Assembly: GCA_011799875.1 (NCBI GenBank)
Contig: JAAAXO010000129.1
Coordinates: forward strand, 63,998-127,997
Reading direction: 5' to 3'
Length of the DNA: 64,000 bases
Source: Thinopyrum elongatum
Taxonomy: Eukaryota; Streptophyta; Magnoliopsida; Poales; Poaceae
The notes beneath the pieces are model-generated. The model had not been told where the DNA came from and searched no databases. It was given only the letters and a program-made list of their open reading frames with translations. This document shows, one piece after another, positions 47,098-57,899 of the stretch (positions are counted from its first letter, which is position 1; each line of letters starts with the position of its first letter). A program made the translations under genes and the position numbers.

Positions 47098-47435
47098 ATT
47101 GTGTCCTGGACTGATGACGGCAGCAACGAGAATTCTTACAAGTACGCCAACTCAGCTTCAGACGACAGCATCATCATGATGAGTTGCTAGAGCTAGGGTC
47201 AGGGTTGGGGTTTGGATTTGGGGATTTTTATGTTGAGCTTGATATGAAGTTTTCTTCCGAAATCTATAGCTTTCCTTTGCACGTGCAGATCCCTGCTACC
47301 ACGGATGACTCCGATTTCCAGGGAACTACAACTGACGTCCTTGTTTTGTGCCATGAACACGGGAAGACAGCAGAGAGGCATGTTGCTTTCGAGGGCATCC
47401 TTACTGGCAGGAGGTTCCTTGCTTGTGCTGAGAAG
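47098..47435 (+). pseudogene. Diverged GRF-type zinc-finger fragment, exons 1-2
   Basis: An older copy. Exon 1 (47098-47178) has ATT at the start codon, and the base after the exon is A, so the donor GTGAGT has become ATGAGT. It therefore cannot start or splice as the others do. Exon 2 (47289-47435) is exactly 147 bp and open: IPATTDDSDFQGTTTDVLVL, CHEHGKTAERHVAFEG, GRRFLACAEK. By eye exon 2 differs from 52176-52322 at four bases, while the downstream non-coding part of the block differs far more. That suggests exon 2 was under constraint before the copies decayed. Confidence 0.65.
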
Positions 47436-47489
47436 GTATGTGCCAAACTTGTGCTAATTGGATGTTGTAGACTAATTATTTGATCATCT

Positions 47490-47975
47490 ATTAAGTCATT
47501 ACTCAAGGGTGTGCTTTATTAGACGGTGAAAATGGCTCGGTAGATGCTAGACCTTTGGTATTTCTGGCACTTACCTCCTTAGTTTGCTCCAAATTGTTGG
47601 CATCTCAAACGACGTCATTGTTGACCTCCATAGTAAATGATCTTGGTGCACTCACATTCGTGGAAGTAGCACCAATGCCTTATGGCACATCAGACTCCTA
47701 TCCTGGAGGTAATATGCTAATAGATGAGTCATCCTTAGGTATAGGGGAGGCTTGAACAGTGACATTTCTTGATTTATCAGCTGTGACATGTTCCTCTTAT
47801 GATGGAAAAACTCCATTAAGATCCGATCCATTGGTAATGATTGAACCACAAATAGCTGGCAAGCCAACATTATTTGCATACAGTATGCTCCTGGATTTAG
47901 CTTGAGGTATGCCCATCTTTAGTATTTCAGCCATAGTGGGTGTCCTAGCATCCCACCCTAACCATGCGGCACATG
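47490..47975. repeat. Repeat B, diverged copy (inverted)
   Basis: Reverse-oriented repeat B with substitutions rather than only indels relative to the array copies (TCAAACGACGTCATTG in place of the palindrome). It follows GRF exon 2 as in the other blocks. Confidence 0.6.
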
Positions 47976-49039
47976 TGGAAGCTGGATATTGGTAGGCTTC
48001 GCATCAACTGCTGAATTACTAATAACAAATACACAAAGGGTTAGGATGTATTCCAAGGTAGTTCTCGAGATATGTACATGCATTACCAGTAGTCACTAAT
48101 CATAGAAGTTTATAAATTGTACATTATGAAAACTGAAAAAACTAATGTTCAATCTTGTAATTATCCCAAACTCCTAATATAAGGACAAAATTTAGCTAAA
48201 ACTCATCATGTGAAGAATGAAACATGTGCAAAGCAGAGATAAAATGAAAATTAGAATACATGAAAGCTATCCCAATGCAAAATTAAATTCATCATATTCC
48301 TGCCACGACACTACCAGTTTAATGTAATATCATCCAAATTAAATTTGGAAACTCAGAGTAACAAGGGGTATGCAATTTGTAATAGGGTTTACTATTGTCA
48401 TTAAAATGAAAGTTCACTCCATCCATTCATCAAGAATAGTATGTAACGCACGGAGAATACAGATCATACTCGAAGCAATCCAGCAACAATCATTGGCTTA
48501 TAAGTATGTAGTTCAAAATGATCATATGAGCCACCTATTGTAACACCAACATGATTACCCATATAACCTGCAATATCACAAATCCAAACAAGACTTAATT
48601 ACCATATTAATTATTCACACTTAAAATAAATCAAGGGGAATTACTTTGGAGTATTAATCGTTTGCCATGTTTTACTGCGTAGTTTAATCTTTCCTACATG
48701 GAAGTCTCAAATGGGTTAATTGATCCAATATTTCCAAAAGGGTTTGGAAAGGAGTTCCACATGGTATTATTGAATAATAAACGAGGATGATAAGTAGTCT
48801 TTTTTGCTTTGAAAACAATGATTATTACCAGTAGTATATCAGGTTTTCATTTGTGTTATTGGTAGAATAACTGGTTACAAAAGATCACCTTCATTCTCCC
48901 CTTTTAATTGATCAGAAATTCTGTTTTAGGGTCCCAAAATGAGAACACCACTTTCACAACATGTAGAAATCCTCTTTTAGGGTCTGAAATGGAGCTACAA
49001 ATAAAAAGTGGTAAATGGCATCTTTCATAACTTACTTTG
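47976..49039. other. AT-rich spacer, diverged copy
   Basis: Inverted, diverged counterpart of 1494-2569. The doubled TTAGGGTC motif is near 48930 and 48977. No gene seen. Confidence 0.5.
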
Positions 49040-49330
49040 GTTGTGTTCAAGTGAATATTCATTAGACAAATAGCCATCTTTTTTCTATATTAAGTCATTG
49101 CTCAAGGGTGTGCCTTCATCAGACGGGAAAATTTTCCCGGTAGATTCTAGACCATTGGCATTGCTTCCACTTACAACCTTAGTTTGCTCAAAATTGTTGG
49201 CATCTCCAATGACGTCGTTGTTGACTTCCATAGTAAATGATCTTGGTCCCCTTATGATGTCAAAACTTTGTTAAGATTAGATGCATAGTCAACGACTGAA
49301 CCACAACAACTGGCATGCTATTAAGAATAT
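49040..49330. repeat. Repeat A, diverged and shortened copy (inverted)
   Basis: Inverted repeat A lacking about 100 bp in its middle: GATCTTGGT is followed directly by CCCCTTATGATG. Unlike the array copies it does not run into integrase. It passes GGCATGCTATTAAG into sequence found nowhere else in the window, so it preserves the arrangement before the Gypsy fusion. Confidence 0.55.
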
Positions 49331-49334
49331 GGCC

Positions 49335-49517
49335 CTAAGTGCTTGCGTTTAGTTCTTCAATAGAATCAGCCGTGAAATAGGGAAAAAATGCCAACCCTCT
49401 CTTGAAGACCTCAACATCAATGCCTTTTGTTGATGATTGGTCTCTAAATATTCTTACTTGCATGGTTTGAATGCTTGGTTCTCTCTCGCCTTTTGCGCCA
49501 TCGGTGCAACGGGTCAT
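49335..49517 (-). pseudogene. Short unidentified coding-like segment
   Basis: Minus-strand open segment of 60 codons with normal-looking composition: MTRCTDGAKGEREPSIQTMQ then VEVFKRGLAFFPYFTADSIE and a stop at 49335. It runs in the sense opposite to GRF, directly upstream of the repeat A remnant. I do not recognise the family. It could be an exon of a decayed gene, removed from the other blocks by the Gypsy fusion. Confidence 0.3.
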
Positions 49518-49519
49518 CT

Positions 49520-50275
49520 AGTGAATCCAAACTATGACAATGTGTGTGCATTGCTATGTCCATCATTTAGTAATTTCATCGGCGGATCAGTGAAGGATTA
49601 TATGATATCATAGTTGAACGTCCACACATTATGATAAAATATATATTACCGTGAAAGAAAGACAAAAATCAAACATAACCAAATATTTCCCCAACAATTG
49701 CCAAAAAAAGTGCCTGGAGCATAGAAATTAAAGAAAACCACAACATGATTTTGAATTTAGTTACTGAACGCATGCATGATTTAATTTTTCAATCTAAGTA
49801 TGCTTAGTATAATGTTGTAAAATTTATTACCTCGTGAGATCATCATATTCGGAGATATCAGACAACTCCGGGTGATATGAAATTTAGACAACCCGAAATG
49901 ACATACAACTATGCAAAGTTGGCATTGTTCAATTAGTTCTAGACCAGTCTTAACTGAAGCCTGCCTTTGACTAATTTATCCTCAGATAGACAAATATTGA
50001 GAGAAATCAGTATGACTTCTCTGAAACAAACTACACAAAAATAGACACAACATCATCGCCTTGCTTTTTGACCCCCCCACCTCCGCGAAGCTGCCCTCCT
50101 ATCCTGAAATCCACATGATTTTTTTGAATCGATTATCTCACGACTACACACCTAATTGAATAGGAAGTGAAGTTTAAAAGTTCCATCACACACATACAAT
50201 TTGGTGGAACTCCTAGTTATTTTAATCCTTGCAAGCAAGCAAGTCCTATTGTAGAAATCCTTTCACCCTGAGATT
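49520..50275. other. Unassigned sequence found once in the window
   Basis: About 750 bp, AT-rich, with a poly-C stretch near 50070. I see no gene, repeat family or inverted termini. Confidence 0.5.
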
Positions 50276-50307
50276 TCTTGAGCAATTATGTGTGTAGCAA
50301 TATGAAA

Positions 50308-50622
50308 CTAAATTGGCGTGTGGATGTTGTGCAAAGAGACCTTGGTGGGCACGAGGCTCTTGAACACCTTCGTGCTCTTCATCTTCTCTGCGCACCGCTT
50401 CACCGCCTGCAGACTCGTCACAGCCCTGTACTCACTCTTGTTGGTTGTGGTCTGCATCTTGATGCCCACCGGCACTAGCCTTGCCTTGGACGAGGAGGAG
50501 GAGGACTCCAGCGCCATGGCAGAAGTGGAGGAAACATCAGCAAGGATGGCGTCCTCGAGGAAGATACAGGCTGATGCGCTCATGTGCCGCCCACAACCTC
50601 GACCATCGTGCGCACACCTCAA
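50308..50622 (-). CDS. Hypothetical protein, Ser-rich N-part
   Basis: Minus-strand open frame of 104 codons. After a GC-rich start it has MALESSSSSSKARLVPVGIK and then a hydrophilic, Lys-rich C-terminus (AVKRCAEKMKSTKVF). The second Met at about 50514 may be the true start, as the sequence before it overlaps another frame. GC content is well above the flanks, as in grass exons. I do not recognise it. A 112-codon plus-strand frame (50318-50656) overlaps and cannot be excluded. Confidence 0.3.
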   Translation of the reverse strand: MRCAHDGRGCGRHMSASACIFLEDAILADVSSTSAMALESSSSSSKARLVPVGIKMQTTTNKSEYRAVTSLQAVKRCAEKMKSTKVFKSLVPTKVSLHNIHTPI

Positions 50623-50968
50623 GTCCAGAGGTGGTGGAGGCCCAGGCGTGGGTTAGCACGGGCACGTAGCTAGCTACTGCGGCGGCGAGATCCATAGCGG
50701 GGCGGTGCTGCGGGCAGGAGTGTTGCATCAGAAGGATGGGGTTGTTGAGGACGCAAAGAAATGCCCAGATGTGGGCCAACGCCAACCTGTTTTGGCTGTG
50801 GTAAGAGGCCGGGGACTGGAGCGTGCCCACCTGGTCATCGACATGGGTGAGCAGCGGGTGCCTCTGGCTCGACACAAAGCCATGGAAGCAAGGGGTTAGG
50901 GCATAGAAGAGAGGAGTCGGGGTGGATGATGTGGTGGGAGATCGGGATTTTTTTGGTAGGGAAAGCAT
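50537..50968 (-). CDS. Hypothetical protein in opposite orientation to the GRF gene
   Basis: Minus-strand frame of 143 codons: MLSLPKKSRSPTTSST, a stretch with FVSSQRHPLLTHVDDQV, then NNPILLMQHSCPQHRP and MDLAAAVASYVPVL. Its first part is present at the end of every GRF block. In units 1-3 and in the inverted copy the Gypsy LTR begins in its middle, after ALAH. It is divergent from GRF (about 1 kb between starts). The start may instead be at 51026 in another frame. Function unknown, and it may be a pseudogene. Confidence 0.3.
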   Translation of the reverse strand: MLSLPKKSRSPTTSSTPTPLFYALTPCFHGFVSSQRHPLLTHVDDQVGTLQSPASYHSQNRLALAHIWAFLCVLNNPILLMQHSCPQHRPAMDLAAAVASYVPVLTHAWASTTSGLEVCARWSRLWAAHERISLYLPRGRHPC

Positions 50969-51984
50969 AGAAGAATGTTTGATTACTGGGAAATGGCAAG
51001 TTATGATTTAACTCTATTTTAGCCATATGATTAGATTCCTTTATGCGAGGCGAACTAATCTCTGTGATTTTGATTCATCAAGGGCCAGCAGAATGAAGGG
51101 AAAGAGAAAAACGCTTCGTGCGGAGAAAAATTCATGGGAAGAATTTTGGAAGGAAATTGGATAAAACCAACAGTAAAAACCATTCGGAGGAGATGTCTAT
51201 GGTGGAAGGGGATTAACCGGAGTGGAGGTGAGGAAGCCAACTCCCCTTTGAATTCTTTTTTGTTTTATGATTTGATTCTTTTATGTGGAAGCAAACAAAT
51301 AGGAACTGTGGAGTTCTTGCGTTGCCAGAGGGAGTCCAACGAAACAGCGCACACTATAGCATGATATTCTCTGTTGCATGCGACAAAAAAATGACGGAGT
51401 AGTCAAATTGGATACCCAAACTCCCGCCAAAAGTGCCAAACACACACGCGTACATAGCTGGAGACCGACAGATTGACTGGAAGCGTAACTTTTTGTGAAC
51501 TGGAAGTATTAGTAACGTGTGATACACATACATGCATGGTCACTGGTCACATATGCATGCACAAGGAGAACTCAAACGTATGGCGACCATTGGTGAATCC
51601 TTGCCAACTAGTGAATTGCAAAGAACATCGACATTGAAGGCTAGGTTTGCCGGAACTACAATTCAACGGTCTTGTGCCCAAAACACTAATTCCCAGGCTA
51701 TTGTTTTTGCAAAAAACACTAGTCGCTCGGTTCGGTCGTTTTAAGTAGGATTATGACAGGTGGGACCCGCTTTTGTCGACGTGGCAGCATGTTCATCCGT
51801 CCGAGCCGTTAGACGGCGTCAGACGCCGTGCTCCGGGCCGGTTCGAGCCGCTACTGTCAAACCCCCCGAATCGGTACAGGCCCACCCCCTGCCCTCATTC
51901 TCTCTTGCTCGACTTCTCCCTCTCTGCTCCCACTCGTTCGCCGTTGACGACCCCTCCCACATCTCCGACCGCCGCCGCATCGGC
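50691..51984 (+). promoter_or_regulatory. GRF upstream region with empty Gypsy insertion site
   Basis: Inverted counterpart of the upstream regions, uninterrupted by Gypsy: GTGGGCCAACGCC at 50771 is preceded by CCCAGAT, not by an LTR end. The G run and part of the distal region seen in units 1-3 are missing near 51360-51380. It includes the C/T-rich leader at about 51890-51960. Confidence 0.5.
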
Positions 51985-52322
51985 ATGGTGTCCTGGACTA
52001 ATGATGGCAACAACGAGAATTCTTACAAGTACGCCAACTCAGCTTCAGACGACAACATCATTAAGGTGAGTTGCTAGAGCTAGGGTTAGGGTTAGGGTTT
52101 GGATTTGGGGATTTTTATGTTGAGCTTGATCTGAAGTTTTCTTCCGAAGTCTCTGGCTTTCCTTTGCACGTGCAGACCCCTGCTACCACGGATGACTCCG
52201 ATTTCCAGGGAACTACAACTGACGTCCTTGTTTTGTACCATGAACACGGGAAGACGGCAGAGAGGCATGTTGCTTTCGAGGGCATCCTTACTGGCAGGAG
52301 GTTCCTTGGTTGTGCTGAGAAG
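51985..52322 (+). pseudogene. GRF-type zinc-finger gene fragment, exons 1-2 (variant b, inverted arm)
   Basis: Exon 1 is 51985-52065 (27 codons, MVSWTNDGNNENSYKY), donor GTGAGT. The intron is 52066-52175 with telo-box near 52080-52100 and CACGTGCAG acceptor. Exon 2 is 52176-52322 (49 codons). All signals are intact and the frame continues across the splice. The zinc-ligand Cys of other copies (VLVLC) is Tyr here (VLVLYHEHG), and the last part reads RRFLGCAEK. It is the intact counterpart of the truncated copy at 45527-45816. No downstream exon found. Confidence 0.65.
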
Positions 52323-52389
52323 GTATGTGCCAAACTTGTGCCAATTGGATGTTGTGGACTAATTATTTGATCATCTATTAAGTCATTAC

Positions 52390-52880
52390 TCTAAGGTGTG
52401 CCTTTCTTAGATGGTGAAAATGGCTTGGTAGATGCTGGACCTTTGGTATTTCTGGCACGTATCTCCTTAGTTTGCACCAAATTGTTGGCATCTCCAACGA
52501 CGTCATTGTTGACCTCCATCATAAATGATCTTGGTGCGCTCACATTTGTGGAAGTTGCACCAATGCTTTATGGCACATCAGACCCCTATCCTAGAGGTAA
52601 TATGCTAATAGACGAGTCAACCTTAGGTATAGGGGAGGCCTGAACAGTGACATTTCGTGATTTATCAGCTGTGACATGGTCCCCTTATGATGGAAAAACT
52701 CCATTAAGATCTGATCCATTGGTAATGATTGAACCACAAATAGCTGGCAAGCCAACATTATTTGCAAACAGTGTGATCCTGGATTTAGCTTGAGGTATGT
52801 CCATCTTTAGTATTTCAGCCATAGTGGGTGCCCTAGCATCCCACCCTAACCATGCGGCACATGTGGAAGCTAGATATTGG
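52390..52880. repeat. Repeat B (inverted arm, variant b)
   Basis: Reverse complement of 45001-45480 and far less damaged. The variant-b base is at CATTTCGTGATTT. Confidence 0.65.
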
Positions 52881-53920
52881 TAAACTTCGCATCAACTGTT
52901 AAATTACTGATAACAAATACAAAAAGGTTAGGATGTATTCCAAGGAAGTTCTCGAGATATGTACAAGCATTATGAGTAGTCACTAATCATAGAAGTTTAT
53001 AAATTGTACATTATGAAAACTGAAAAAACTAATATTCAAGCTTGTAATGATCCCAAACTCCTGATATAAGGACACATTTTTTCTTAAAACACAGAGTGTG
53101 AAGAAGGAAACATGTGCGTAGTGGAGATACAATGAAAATTATAAGACATGAAAGATATCCCAATGCCAAACTAAAATTCATCACAGTCCAGGAAAGGCAC
53201 AACTAGTTTAAAGTTTATATCATCCGATTAAATTTGGCCAAGTTACAGTAACAAGTGGTATGCCGAGTTATAACAGGGTTTACTGTGGTCATTCAAACAA
53301 AAGTTCACTCCATCCATTCATTAAGAATAGTGTGTAACACATAGAGAATAGCGATCATACTCGAAGCAATCCAGCAACAATCATTGGCCTATACATATTT
53401 AGTTCAAAATGATCATATGAATTGTAACACCAACATGATTACACATATACCTACAGTATCAGAAATCCAAAAAGACTTAATTACCATATTAAATATTCAA
53501 ACGAAAAATAAATCAAGAAGAATTCCTTATAGGGGAGGATTTAACCATTTCTCGCGTTTTACTTCGTAGTTCAATCTGACCCACGTGGAAGTTTCAAATG
53601 GGTTAATTGATCCAATCTTGCCAAATGGGTTTGGAGAGGAGTCGCACTCGGCTTCACTGAAGAAAGCTTGAGGACGAGCATTACTATTTTTCACTTTGAA
53701 AAAAATGATTAGTACCAGTAGTATATGAGGTTTTCATTCACATTACGCGACTAACTTGTGAAAAAATTAACCTTCAGTCTCCCCTTTTAGTTGATCGAAA
53801 GTTCTATTTTAGGGTCCCAAAATGAGAACACCACTTTCACGACATGTAGAAATCCACTTTTAGGGTCCCAAACGGAAGTACATATAAAAAGTGGTAAATG
53901 ATATCTTTCATTCCTTAATT
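52881..53920. other. AT-rich spacer (inverted arm)
   Basis: Reverse complement of 43991-45000, with doubled TTAGGGTCCCAAA. No gene seen. Confidence 0.55.
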
Positions 53921-54366
53921 TGGTTGTGTTTAAATGAATGTTCATTAGACAAATTGCCATATGTTTTCTCTATTAAGTCATTACTCAAGGGTCTGCCTTT
54001 ATCAGATGGCGAAAATGGCCCGGTCGATGCTAGAACACTGGCATTTCTTGCACATATCTCCCTACTTTGCTCAAATTTTTTGGCATGTCCAACGACGTCG
54101 TTGTTGACCTACATAGTAAATGATCTTCGTGCACTCACATTCGTGGGAGTAGCACCAGTGCCCTCTCACACATCAGACCCCTATCCTGCAGGTACTATGA
54201 GAACATATGAGTCATCCTTAGGTACAGAGGAGGCCAAAATAGTGACACTTAGTAATTCATCAGTTGTGACACAGTCCCCTTATGATGGCAAAACTGCATT
54301 AATATTTCATGCATTGGCAATGACTGAACCAACAACAGCTGGCATGCCAACAACAGCAATGACTGA
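53921..54366. repeat. Repeat A (inverted arm, variant b)
   Basis: Reverse complement of 43537-43990. A 176-codon plus-strand frame runs through it into antisense integrase. It is open by chance, as judged by its crossing two unrelated sequences. Confidence 0.68.
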
Positions 54367-57300
54367 ACCATTTGCTCTTTCAGCTTGCCCATTCGACTGC
54401 GGGTGCGCAACGGATGCGTAATCTACCCGAGTGCCCTGGGAAGCGCATAATGCTCTGAATTCTTCCGAATCAAAGTTTGAGCTGTTGTCTGTGATAATAC
54501 TGTGCGGAACACCATATCGGAATATCAGCTCTTTTATAAACTTGATTGCTATGCGTGAGTCTAGGTTCTTGATAGGCTTGGCTTCAATCCACTTGATGAA
54601 CTTGTCGACTGCGACAAGTAAATGAGTGAAGCCACTTCTCCCGGTTCTGAGTGGCCCAATCATGTTCAAACCCCACACAGCAAAAGGCCAGACGAGTGGA
54701 ATGGTCTTCAGGGCAGATGCAGGTTTATGGGACATGTTTGCGTAGAACTGGCATCACTCGCACTTTTGAACAATTTCGTTTGCAGCTTCATTGGCAGGCG
54801 GCCAGTAAAATCCTACTCGATATGCTTTGGCCACAATTGTCTGAGAGGACGCATGATGACCATAGGTCCCCGAGTGAATCTCTTCCAGAATCAGTCGACC
54901 TTCTTCTGGGGAAATGCATCGTTGGGCGACGCCGGTGACACTCTCTATATAAAGCTGCCCATTGATTACTGTGAATGCTTTGGATCTGCGAACAATTTGT
55001 CTTGCTTCAACTTCATCTTCTGGAAGTTCCTTCCTGAGCAGATATGCGATTTATGGCACTGTCCAGTCGGGGGTGATTACTAGGATCTCCATCACCAAGT
55101 CAATAATAGCAGGTATCTCAATTTCAGTCGGATCGCTAGGATTTTTCGCTTGGGGAGGCTCTTCAGTGAAAGGATTTCTGTATTAAGGGTAATGGAGGGG
55201 TTCTAAAAACACATTGCTGGGGATGGGCTTCCAAGTGGATCCTATCTTTGCCAGATCGTCAGCTGCTTCATTTTTGAGTCGGGGAATGTGGTGAAGCTCC
55301 AATCCCTCGAACTTTTTCTCTAATTTCCTCACTGCATTGCAGTATCCAGTCATGGCAGGGTTCCTGACGTCCCACTCCTTCATCACCTGATTGACCAACA
55401 AATCTGAGTCGCCGTAGACCATCAGGCGACGGACGCCAAGTGAGATGGCCATACGCAACCCATAGAGGAGTGCTTCATACTCAGCTTCGTTATTGGAGGA
55501 ATCAAAGTGAATCTGGAGGACATAACTGAGTTTATCACCTCTTGGGGACACCAGGACCACTCTGGCACAAGAACCATTTAACATCTTAGACCCATCAAAG
55601 GACATAGTCCAGTGTTCCGACTGAACTTGAGTCGGCTGTTGCTGTTCAATCCACTCGGCCAAGAAATCTGCGAGCGCTTGAGATTTGATCGCCTTCTTTG
55701 CTTCAAACTTGATATCCAAATGGAGAAGTTCAATTGCCCACTTAGCCACTCGACCAGTTGCACTCCGATGTTCATGGTCTCAGACATGGAGCATCAAAGA
55801 CGACGAAACCGAGTGGTCATGGAAATAATGTGCAACTTTTCGCAGTCAAGTAAATTCCATAAACAAGCTTCTGGTAATGTGGATACCTCTGCTTGGATGG
55901 AGTCAAGACTTCAGAGATATAGTACACTGGACGTTGTACTTTATAGGCTTTGCCTTCTTCTTCTCGCTCAACTAAGAGCATTGTGCTGACGACCTGACCA
56001 GTGGCTGCAATGTATAAGAGTAGAGGCTCTTTGCTGTTCGAAGCAGCAAGCACCAGCTGAGTGGAGAGCAGGGCTTTGAGTTCCACAAACGATGCTTCGG
56101 CTTCGGGAGTCCACTCGAACGTGTCAGACTTTTTCATCAGTCGGTAAAGGGGCAGTGCCTTTTCACCGAGACGAGAAATGAACCGACTAGTGCAGCGAGA
56201 CAACCTGTGAGCTTCTGGACATCATGCACACGCACAGGAGTGTTCATTCGGAGAATTGCACCGATCTTCTCGGGATTGGCATCTATCCCTCATTTTGGAA
56301 ACGAGAAAACCAGATACTTCCTCCGGGCACTCTGAATGTGCACTTGGACGGATTCAACTTAATTACGTACCTTCTCAGATTGGCAAAGGTTTCAGCGAGG
56401 TCAGTCAGCAGGTCAGAACCTTTGTGTGACTTAACCACAATATCGTCCATATACGCCTCCACATTCCGACTGATCTGTGTGAGCAGGCACTTCTGAATCA
56501 TGCGCATGAATGTGGCGCCAGCGTTTTTGAGACCAAATGGCATGGCGACATAGCAAAAACACCCGAATGGGGTGATGAAGGCCGTTTTTATTTCATCTGG
56601 CCAATACAGTCGGATCTGATGGTATTCGGAATACGCATCAAGAAAAGACAAACGCTCACACCCCGCAGTCAAGTCGACTATCTGATCGATGCGAGGGAGC
56701 GGAAAATGATCTTTCGGGCAAGCCCGATTGATATGCTTGAAGTCAATGCACATGCGGAGTGAATTATCCTTCTTGGGGACCATGACGATGTTAGGGAGCC
56801 ACTCGGAGTGGTACATCTTGTGTATGAACTCAGCTGCCAGGAGCCGCCACTTCCTCGCCAATCGCCTTTCCTTCTCCGCCGCGGAACGACGGAGATGCTC
56901 TTTGACAGGTTTGGCCTTTGAGTCGACCCGCAAAAGGTGCTCAGCTAGCCCCCTGGGTACACCTGGCATGTCTGATGGTTTCCATGCGAAGATGTCCCAG
57001 TTCTCATGGAGGAACTGGATGAGCGCGGCTTCGTATTTGCTGTCGAGTGTCATTGAGATGTGGGTCGGAGCAGCTTGTGGATCTTCCAGGTGAATGTGAA
57101 CTGGTTTCGTCTCGCCAGCCGACTGAAATGCGGACTCAGAAGCAGCTTCTTAAACGGAGCAAATCACTCGATCACATTCTTCTTGTACTCTTCTAGTTCT
57201 ACCACCGCCATTTGCTCGTCAGCGATCTTGGAACCCTTCTGAGTCCCTCCTCTGCTCTCTGTCTTTTTCCCAGTGACCGATCACACCTTTGGGTCTGGGC

Positions 57301-57880
57301 ATCTTCAGTTTGAGATATACGTAACATGGACGGGCCATGAACCGAGCATACGCCGGTCTGCCGAAATAGCATGATAGGCACTGTGAAAATCTACCACTTC
57401 AAACGTCAGCTTTTCTTTGCAAAAATTCTTTGAATCACCAAAAACCACATCTAAAGCAATCTGCCCGGAGTGATTTCGCCTTCTTTCCTGGGATGACTCC
57501 GTGGAACTGCATGTTGCTCTCACTGAGTCGAGACATCAGAATGCCCATCCCCTGAAGGGTTTCAGCATACAGAATGTTCAAATCACTGCCACCATCCATG
57601 AGAACTTTACGCGTCGAGTGCCTCCAACGACTGGGTCCCACCAAAGCTTGCCGCCCGGGGTAGCAACGTGAGCTGGGTGATCCGACTGATCGAAGGTGAT
57701 AGGAGTCTTTGGCCACTTGAGGTATGTTGTAGCTGCTGAGCAACCATGTTCACCTCTCTGTTGATAATTTTCAGTTCGAATTTGCCTCTCGATGTCAGCA
57801 AAATTACCGGTTGAGTTGACCTTTGGGTAATTATCTGCCTTTTTCTTCATCTTCATCCTTATCAGAGCCCTTCTCACTGT
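54367..57880 (-). pseudogene. Inverted Tat-Gypsy pol (variant b)
   Basis: Minus-strand pol colinear with unit 3 but without the A-rich insert. Integrase core 54735-54367 (GLNMIGP, ITDNSSNF, NGQAERAN). The first motif has Asn where other copies have Asp, and NGSN has become NSSN. The second RNase H is 55749-55183, open for 188 codons. RT with YMDDIVVKSHKG near 56445, CIDFKHINRACPKDHF near 56720. Protease MDGGSDLNILYAETL near 57560-57600. The 256-codon frame 57053-56283 spans most of RT, including a GAAATAAAAACGGCC run without insert. It ends at the same integrase breakpoint. Confidence 0.87.
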
Positions 57881-57899
57881 GCTGACCTTCACGAACAGC

